Source of the DNA: an uncultured Planctomycetota bacterium
GTDB lineage: Bacteria; Planctomycetota; Planctomycetia; Pirellulales; Thermoguttaceae
Reading direction: 5' to 3'
DNA: 64,000 nt
Assembly (NCBI GenBank): GCA_902786505.1
Contig: CADACS010000003.1
Location: 18,596 to 82,595 of the forward strand
Positions within the stretch are counted from its first letter, which is position 1. Every line of letters starts with the position of its first letter. Below, one piece after another: positions 58,693 to 64,000 of the stretch. Made by a program: the position numbers and the translations under genes. The notes beneath the pieces are model-generated. The model was not told the DNA's origin and did not search any database. It worked only from the letters and a program-made list of their open reading frames with translations.

Positions 58693-59856
58693 ATGCGCAT
58701 AGATCGTATTGAAGGTTATTTGGTCCGTCTCCCTCTAAAACAGCCTTTCCGCATTGCCGACTCGACCGTCGACTCCTGCGAAACGGTCGTCGTAAGAATG
58801 GAAAGCCAAGGCGTCTCCGGATGGTCGGAAGTCGCGCCCGGAAACGCGCCCTTCATTACCGACGAATGGTCCGGCTCGGCCTATCTCACCCTTCGCGACC
58901 AGATCGCGCCCATGATTATGGCGAGCGGAAGCGCGCCGACCCCGGAAAGCTTAGAAAGCGCCTACGCCAAGGTTAAGGGGAACCGTCAGGCGAAAGCGGC
59001 CGCGGAAATGGCGTGGCAGGATCTAAACGCCCGGCTCCTGAAGCAGCCGCTCTGGAAAGTTCTCGGCGGCGAAAAGAAGCCGCTTAAAGTCGGCCTGACG
59101 TTCGATCGCTCGGTCAACAAAGAAGAGTTCTTTACCGGGCTGCAGCGCGCCGTCGACGAGAAGTTCGGGCGCGTCACCCTCAAGATAAGGCCCGGCTGGG
59201 ACGTGCAGATCGTGAGTTTCGCGCGCGTCGACTATCCCTCCTGGCTCCAGCTTCAGGTCGACGTCGAAGGGGAACTCGATTTCGACAAGCACGCGGACAC
59301 GCTCTACCGCATGGACGACTTCTTCCTCAACTGCGTCGAACAGCCGCTCAATCCCCGCGATTTCGTCGCCCACGCCATGCTCAAAGGGGCGATTCGCACT
59401 CCGCTGTGCCTCGACGAATCGATTCAGTCGCTCGAAGACGCGCACATTGCCTTCGACCTCGAATGCTGCGGCTACGTCTGTCTGAAGCCCGGCCGCGTCG
59501 GAGGACTTGCCGAAGCGCGACGCATTGCGGAATTCGCGCAAACGAACAATATCGGCTGCTACGCCGGGTTCGATCTCCAGTCGTCCCTCGGATACCGGGC
59601 GGTCGCCGCGCTTGCGGCAACGTCCAATTTCGTACTCCCGACCGACTATATCCGATTCGAAGAAACGTTCGAGTACGACCTTGTTCCCCCGCTCGCTACG
59701 ACGCTCGTGGAAGAGCCGGGCGACGAAAAGAAATCGCGGCCCCCGCGAAGCTTCCGTTACGTCGAACTTTGGGACGAGCCGGGCCTCGGCGCGGAACCGA
59801 ATCTCGAAGAGGCGTCGAAGTACGTCCTCGATAAATTTGAATTCAAACGAGCGTAA
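58693..59856 (+). CDS. Enolase-superfamily enzyme (OSBS/N-acylamino acid racemase/muconate lactonizing type)
   Basis: This 387-residue protein starts at the ATG at 58693, with GGAG 6 bases upstream. Residues 1-125 form the capping domain (GYLVRLPLKQPFRI). The barrel carries the catalytic pattern of the muconate-lactonizing subgroup: TLKIRPG with a catalytic Lys, QVDVEGELDF with the first metal Asp, VEQPL with the Glu, LDESI with the third ligand, and CLKPGRVGG with the second Lys. This matches o-succinylbenzoate synthase and N-acylamino acid racemase more than mandelate racemase. No menaquinone gene is nearby, so the substrate is open. Faces a bidirectional terminator shared with the second sialidase gene. 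Confidence 0.85.
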   Translation: MRIDRIEGYLVRLPLKQPFRIADSTVDSCETVVVRMESQGVSGWSEVAPGNAPFITDEWSGSAYLTLRDQIAPMIMASGSAPTPESLESAYAKVKGNRQAKAAAEMAWQDLNARLLKQPLWKVLGGEKKPLKVGLTFDRSVNKEEFFTGLQRAVDEKFGRVTLKIRPGWDVQIVSFARVDYPSWLQLQVDVEGELDFDKHADTLYRMDDFFLNCVEQPLNPRDFVAHAMLKGAIRTPLCLDESIQSLEDAHIAFDLECCGYVCLKPGRVGGLAEARRIAEFAQTNNIGCYAGFDLQSSLGYRAVAALAATSNFVLPTDYIRFEETFEYDLVPPLATTLVEEPGDEKKSRPPRSFRYVELWDEPGLGAEPNLEEASKYVLDKFEFKRA

Positions 59857-59880
59857 CGCCGCGCCGCGCCCGCTTCAGCG

Positions 59881-59930
59881 AAAAAAACGAAACGCGCCTG
59901 ATGCGAAGCGCGTTTCGTTTCTTTTTTCTT
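59881..59930. terminator. Bidirectional terminator
   Basis: AACGAAACGCGC and GCGCGTTTCGTT form a perfect 12-bp stem with a 10-base loop. T-runs follow on the plus strand and A-runs precede it, so it can end both converging genes. Confidence 0.85.
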
Positions 59931-59953
59931 GCGCGGTCGAATTCCGTTTAGAA

Positions 59954-61144
59954 TTATTTGGGGCCAGTCGCTTTATTAACGAGGAGCCGCAGTTTGCCCG
60001 ATTCGGAAACGAGTTTGCCGGCGCGAACGTCCTCTTCGGTAAAGCGCGCGCAGTAGATCTCGCGCTCGCCGTAACGGTCGCGGTCGTAGGCGATGAAAAC
60101 GGTTCCGTCGTCCGCCTGTCCGCCGTCCGGATAGGATACGGCGTCGCGCTCGTCGAGGACAAGGCCGCCCTGCCACGTCGCCCCGTCGTCGTCGGAAACG
60201 AACGCGGTCATGCGCGAACGGCCGACGTCTTGGTCGATGGGACCGTTCTTAACGAGCAGAAGCGCGCCGGAACGCAGCCGGCGCACGAAGAAGCGCGACG
60301 ACGTATGTTTAATCTTCGATTCCGCAAACGGAGTCCACGTTTTGGCGCCGTCCGTTGAAACCGATTCGCCGATTCCGCGCGTCGTGCGGTTCAGAATCAG
60401 GAAGGAGCAGTCTTTCCTTTCGACGATATTGTGCTCGTCGAAAACGGAGACGTCGCGCGGAACCTCGACGCGGCCGTAGAAATCGAGCGTCGCGCCCCTG
60501 TCCGTGGAAATATAGACGTTCGCGCCCCGCAATTTCTCGTCCAACTTGTATTTCGAATCGAATCGCCAAATGGAAACCGGGAAGAGCCAGCGCCCTTGAG
60601 AGTCCGCGATCGGCTTGCACATCATGATCCCGTTGCAGAGCCGTCTCGGCGCGCTCCACTGCGCGTCGGCGCCCTTTTCCGGCTCCGTCGTCGTCATGGC
60701 CCACACGCCGACCCTGCCGTCCCAAATTGAGGGATTGAATTTCGATTCTTCTCCCTGCGACCAGAAGAGCCACAGTTTCCCGTCGGGATCCGACCACATC
60801 GTCGCGTCGAACGCGCGCACAATTCCGACCGGATCGACCGCCATGATCGGCTCCGTCCACGTCTCGCCGCGGTCGCCGCTGTACGCGACCAAAACGTAAT
60901 TCTCGCCGCATTCCGTCTTGCCGCCGGAATACCAGCAGGCCCAAAGCCCGCCGTCGCGCGCGACTTCCAGACTGGCGATTCCCTGCCAAGCGCGGTTCGC
61001 GTCGGAATACTTCTCGGGAACGGGCCGCAGAACGGGCGGCGGCGCGAGCGGATCGGCCTCCTGTGCGCGCACGGGCGCGAGAGGCTGCGTCGAAAGGAAA
61101 GCTGCTAAAAGGAGCGGAAAAAGCTGGCGAAAGACTGGACTCAT
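59954..61144 (-). CDS. Secreted sialidase-like BNR protein (second family)
   Basis: This 396-residue protein starts at the ATG at 61144, which gives a Sec signal peptide (LFPLLLAAFLSTQPLAPVRA). Asp-box-like repeats are SGDRGETW, STDRGAT, STDGAKTW and SDDDGATW. Further blocks are ASLEVARDGGLWACWYSGG near the N-terminus, RRLRSGALLLVKNG, and PDGGQADDGTVFIAYDRDRY near the end. This is the exo-alpha-sialidase-like planctomycete group, different from the protein at 2.3-3.4 kb. The frame runs further upstream, but that part is not signal-like. It has its own promoter and faces the bidirectional terminator. Confidence 0.85.
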   Translation of the reverse strand: MSPVFRQLFPLLLAAFLSTQPLAPVRAQEADPLAPPPVLRPVPEKYSDANRAWQGIASLEVARDGGLWACWYSGGKTECGENYVLVAYSGDRGETWTEPIMAVDPVGIVRAFDATMWSDPDGKLWLFWSQGEESKFNPSIWDGRVGVWAMTTTEPEKGADAQWSAPRRLCNGIMMCKPIADSQGRWLFPVSIWRFDSKYKLDEKLRGANVYISTDRGATLDFYGRVEVPRDVSVFDEHNIVERKDCSFLILNRTTRGIGESVSTDGAKTWTPFAESKIKHTSSRFFVRRLRSGALLLVKNGPIDQDVGRSRMTAFVSDDDGATWQGGLVLDERDAVSYPDGGQADDGTVFIAYDRDRYGEREIYCARFTEEDVRAGKLVSESGKLRLLVNKATGPK

Positions 61145-61217
61145 GATATTCTCGTCGTTAAAAGGAACGTGTGCGGCGCGGTAAAACCGGGCGTGGAACA
61201 AAAAGCCCGCGGAGAAA

Positions 61218-61246
61218 ATTGTAACCCGTTCGAGAGGCAAATTCAA
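61218..61246 (-). promoter_or_regulatory. Promoter for the second sialidase gene
   Basis: On the minus strand TTGAAT, a 17-base spacer and TACAAT, with a predicted leader of about 67 bases. Confidence 0.6.
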
Positions 61247-61271
61247 CTCAAAGAGCCGGCGCTCCGTCAAG

Positions 61272-61308
61272 AAACAAAAAAAGCGGGAGCGTCCTGCGAC
61301 GTTCCCGC
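61272..61308 (-). terminator. Terminator after rplU
   Basis: On the minus strand GCGGGAACGTC and GACGCTCCCGC form an 11-bp stem (one wobble) with a 4-base loop, followed by TTTTTTTGTTTC. Confidence 0.85.
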
Positions 61309-61343
61309 CTCTTTTATTTCGCCGTACGGCTCAGTTTGAGAAA

Positions 61344-61667
61344 TCAGCCAATGATTTCCTTAACTTCGACCATAATGTACGTCTGGCGGTGGCCGTTCTT
61401 TTTACGGCTGTTCTTGCGGCGGCGGAACCAGCGAATGACGACCTTGGGGCCCTTGCGCTTGGTCATGACTTCGCAGACGACCTTCGCGCCTTCGACCGTA
61501 GGCTGGCCGATAATCGTTTCTTCTTTGCCCTCTTCTCCCTTGACGAGAAGGAGGACGTCGGTCAGTTCGATCTTGGCGCCGTCTTCGACGTCGCGAAGTT
61601 CGAGGTACATCTTACGGCCGACTTCGCACTTATACTGGTGACCGCCGTCTTTGACAATAGCGTACAT
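61344..61667 (-). CDS. rplU: 50S ribosomal protein L21
   Basis: L21 binds 23S rRNA in the large subunit. The 107-residue protein starts MYAIVKDGGHQYKCEVGRK and contains IGQPTVEGAKV and the C-terminal block RRRKNSRKKNGHRQTYIMVE, the family's RNA-binding signature. The usual partner rpmA (L27) is not next to it; a terminator follows and a sialidase gene comes next. The leader upstream is about 300 bases and holds two hairpins, so expression may be regulated at the RNA level. Confidence 0.95.
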   Translation of the reverse strand: MYAIVKDGGHQYKCEVGRKMYLELRDVEDGAKIELTDVLLLVKGEEGKEETIIGQPTVEGAKVVCEVMTKRKGPKVVIRWFRRRKNSRKKNGHRQTYIMVEVKEIIG

Positions 61668-61968
61668 GCTAAAATCCTTTGCAGTTGCGAGCCGCTTTCG
61701 TAACGCGGCTCAAAAAACCTAACTTTCTCGGCCGTTCTCATGACGGCCGGCTGCGCCAATCGTTTTCTTCCCTGTTTTACGGCGCGATCTACGGTACCGG
61801 CGCGCGTCTCTCCGCGAGGGAGAACGCCGGCGGCGTCTCAGGCGTTAGGGGCCGCTTGATCGGTCAAGGGGCTGGCCGGACGCTCTTGGGGAACCCAGGC
61901 GCCTTCTCGGCGATACCGAGCGGCGCGAGGGAACGACAATAAAAACGTGGAGTAATTATAACACAACT
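61668..61968 (-). promoter_or_regulatory. Structured leader region of rplU
   Basis: No coding frame with support. Two 7-bp hairpins stand before the gene: CGGCCGT/ACGGCCG (61729-61749) and GAGCCGC/GCGGCTC (61689-61711), with a run of six U in between. This arrangement could be an L21-type autoregulatory or attenuating leader. Confidence 0.4.
61955..61960 (-). promoter_or_regulatory. Possible -10 box for rplU
   Basis: A consensus TATAAT on the minus strand 8 bases after the RNase E/G stop, with only a poor -35 match (TTCTCG) 16 bases upstream. It would give the long leader described above. Confidence 0.35.
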
Positions 61969-63573
61969 TCACGAATCGAGAAGGGAGTCCTCTTTCGAAA
62001 AATCGACTTTTTTACCGGCGGCGTCCATAATGTCAATACCGATGTATTCGGGCCAGACGTTCGGAACCGTCTTGACGTTAATGGAAACGTTCGCGTCCGT
62101 CTCGATTTGAACAATCTGATTCCGCTTCTTATTGTTCATATACTCGGCGACTTCCTCGCTCACGCCGACGGAAATGAAACTCGCGCGAGGTTTCTGCGAG
62201 GCGAGCGTGAGGAGCCGGACAATTTCGAGACTCATGCTCTCGAGCGATTTAATCGCCCCGCCGCCGTGACAGCACGGGCATTCGCGGTAGAAGCTGCGCT
62301 GGATGCCCGGTCGGATGCGCTGACGCGTCATTTCGACGAGGCCGAGCGGACTGGTGCGCAGAATCTTCGTCTTCGCGCGGTCGCGTTTGAGGGCGTCGCG
62401 AAGCGTGCGTTCCACCGCGCGGCGATGCTGATCGCTCGACATGTCGATAAAGTCGTTCACGATGACTCCGCCGAGGTCGCGCAGACGAATCTGGCGCGCG
62501 ATCTCTTTCGCGGCGCGGAGATTCAGCTGGAACGCGGTGTCTTCCGGAGACTCGCCCGCGCGGAAGCTGCCGCTGTTCACGTCGATCGCGACGAGCGCTT
62601 CCGTCTGGTCGATGACGATCGAGCCGCCGTCTTTGAGCGCGACTTTCCGATTGTGAATCTTGTGGACTTCGCCGTCGATCTTATATTTCGCGAAAAGGGG
62701 CTCTTTGCCGTCGTAATACCGAACGCGGTCGGCGTAGCGCGGCATAATGACCTTGAGGAATTCGCTCGCGCGCTTGAACGCGTCTTCGTCGTCGATAATG
62801 ATCTCCTCAACGTCGCTCGTAAAGACGTCGCGAATCGTCCGAATGATCATGTCGCTCTCTTCGTAAATCCCGACGGGACCGGGCAGATTCTTAATGCGGC
62901 GCGCCATCGACTTCCAGAGCCGCATGAGGTACGCCAGGTCGAGCGCGAGTTCTTTTCGCGTGCGGTCGGCGCCAGCGGTGCGGACGATAAAGCCCAGACC
63001 CTTGGGAGGATTGAGCTCTTCCATCATGGAGCGCAGCTTGCGGCGAAGGTGTTCGTCCGGAATCTTGCGCGAAACGCCGACGTGTTCAAGATGCGGCATG
63101 AGGACAAGGTAACGGCCGGGAACGCTGATATACGTCGAGAGCGTCGGACCTTTCGTCCCGATCCCTTCTTTAATTACTTCGACGAGAACTTCGTCGCCCT
63201 TCTGGAACACGTTCTGAATCGGCGGCTTAACGCGCGGACGGCCGTAATCGCAGTAGTCCTCGTATCCGTCGTGGCCGCGGCCGTGAAAATGGCGGCGTTC
63301 GTCGTCGCGGGGAGGAACAAACGTCGGATCCTGCTTGAAATAGTGCGGCTCGACGTCGCTGATATGAAGAAAACCGTTGCGCCCGACGCCGAAATCGACA
63401 AACGCCGCCTGGATGCTCTGTTCAATATTGACGACGACGCCTTTGTAGATATTGTGGACGTAGTTCTCGTTCGTTGTGCGTTCGACTTGCAACTCTTCCA
63501 AAACGCCGTCTTCAACTACCGCGATCCGGCATTCTTCCGGCTGCCGCGCGTTAATCAGCATCTTTTGAGACAT
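61969..63573 (-). CDS. rng: Ribonuclease E/G family protein
   Basis: This 534-residue protein has an N-terminal S1 domain (YKGVVVNIEQSIQAAFVDFG, NGFLHISDVE) with a His/Asp-rich insertion (residues 80-110), then the RNase E/G core: ALVAIDVNSGS and IVNDFIDM with the two catalytic Asp that bind magnesium, and the zinc link CPCCHGGG that joins dimers. It lacks the long C-terminal degradosome scaffold of E. coli RNase E, so it resembles RNase G in length. It matures rRNA and initiates mRNA decay. AGGAAAG stands 8 bases before the ATG. Symbol choice between rne and rng is by length only. Confidence 0.9.
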   Translation of the reverse strand: MSQKMLINARQPEECRIAVVEDGVLEELQVERTTNENYVHNIYKGVVVNIEQSIQAAFVDFGVGRNGFLHISDVEPHYFKQDPTFVPPRDDERRHFHGRGHDGYEDYCDYGRPRVKPPIQNVFQKGDEVLVEVIKEGIGTKGPTLSTYISVPGRYLVLMPHLEHVGVSRKIPDEHLRRKLRSMMEELNPPKGLGFIVRTAGADRTRKELALDLAYLMRLWKSMARRIKNLPGPVGIYEESDMIIRTIRDVFTSDVEEIIIDDEDAFKRASEFLKVIMPRYADRVRYYDGKEPLFAKYKIDGEVHKIHNRKVALKDGGSIVIDQTEALVAIDVNSGSFRAGESPEDTAFQLNLRAAKEIARQIRLRDLGGVIVNDFIDMSSDQHRRAVERTLRDALKRDRAKTKILRTSPLGLVEMTRQRIRPGIQRSFYRECPCCHGGGAIKSLESMSLEIVRLLTLASQKPRASFISVGVSEEVAEYMNNKKRNQIVQIETDANVSINVKTVPNVWPEYIGIDIMDAAGKKVDFSKEDSLLDS

Positions 63574-63636
63574 AAAAGAAATCTTTCCTGACGGTAAAAG
63601 GCGGGAATTTTATGACCTCGAAACGGCGAGGACGCG

Positions 63637-64000
63637 CTAGGCGCCCTGCTCTTCGTCGACGATATAGCAGCGGTCGCGATTTGGAAAGATAGAGCGAAAA
63701 AGCCGATCGGCAAGGCCAAGACAGACGAGAATTTCACGAACGCCCGCTTCCGGACCGGTCTGAGCCGCAAGGACGAGACGCAGCGTGGCGCCGTCGAGCG
63801 AGAGCGCCTTGACAGGCGGACGCGCGTCGATGATCTTCCCGTTGCTCTTCTCGACTTCGTACGAATCGGCGGCCAGAAAGGCGGCGATCTTCTCGCGAAC
63901 GTCCGCGGCGAGCTCCTCGGGCACGGTCATTACGTAGGAAAACGCAAGAGCCTGCTGTTTCGGAGCGCCTTCTTCCAGCGGAACGGCGCGCAAAAATTCA
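63637..64000 (-). CDS. DUF2344 / radical-SAM-associated protein, C-terminal part (right-truncated)
   Basis: The frame is open to the window edge, so only the last 120 residues or so are present. They match the C-terminal part of the DUF2344 (TIGR03936-type) family: LPLEEGAPKQQ-like AVPLEEGAPKQQALAFSYVM, VREKIAAFLAADSYEV and the closing FRSIFPNRDRCYIV. In many bacteria this family is fused to, or lies beside, a radical-SAM protein and directly upstream of an RNase E/G gene, as here (63 bases). Its role is unknown. The radical-SAM part, if any, is outside the window. Confidence 0.75.
   Translation of the reverse strand, partial: EFLRAVPLEEGAPKQQALAFSYVMTVPEELAADVREKIAAFLAADSYEVEKSNGKIIDARPPVKALSLDGATLRLVLAAQTGPEAGVREILVCLGLADRLFRSIFPNRDRCYIVDEEQGA

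Noticed and set aside
62107..63591. Long plus-strand frame of 494 codons opposite the RNase E/G gene
   Set aside because: It is a mirror of the minus-strand gene in GC-rich DNA; the antisense product is Arg/Val-rich with no motif, while the minus strand has complete RNase E/G signatures.

Overview
The window comes from a GC-rich planctomycete, most likely in or near the Pirellulales. This is inference from gene content; no marker gene was placed on a tree. The signs are a giant secreted protein carrying the planctomycete LEPR-type motif (LESLENRELLSA), two DUF1559-type proteins, a Tat-targeted DegT aminotransferase, two BNR sialidases and a duplicated GTPase/GAP1-type gene set.

Layout. 1-11.2 kb (+): the end of a GH106-like glycosidase, a Tat-exported DegT protein, a sialidase overlapping folP by 4 bp, a divergent RNase HII-like protein, a metallophosphoesterase, nfo, and four tandem acetylxylan-esterase-like genes behind one good promoter. 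11.3-19.2 kb (+): a GT4 glycosyltransferase, the 1192-residue LEPR protein with a lipase-like C-terminus, two DUF1559-like proteins, a 625-base non-coding gap and an HU protein with a basic tail. 19.5-27.9 kb (-): apbE, ispF, a BASS transporter, priA with an overlapping 57-codon gene upstream, comM and accA.

28.2-56.1 kb (-) is the centrepiece: 18 genes on one strand, read from 56.0 kb downwards from an apparently leaderless promoter. The order is two membrane-anchored beta-helix proteins, a 55-residue mini-gene, module 1 (zinc-ribbon GTPase, GAP1-like protein, large coiled-coil membrane protein, GYF/multi-TM protein), then one MotA/TolQ/ExbB channel protein, two pairs of ExbD/MotB-like one-TM proteins each followed by a TolA/TonB-like tail protein, and finally module 2, a second copy of the four-gene GTPase module. 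Its last gene carries a frameshift. My reading is that this encodes an envelope machine in which paralogous GTPases control an ion-driven Tol/Exb-like motor. The function is unknown and could be defence, envelope upkeep or signalling.

56.3-64 kb: an outer-membrane beta-barrel protein (-), an enolase-superfamily enzyme (+), a second sialidase (-), rplU (-) with a structured leader, RNase E/G (-) and the C-terminal part of a DUF2344 protein (-) at the right edge. I saw no tRNA, rRNA, CRISPR array, insertion sequence or phage gene.
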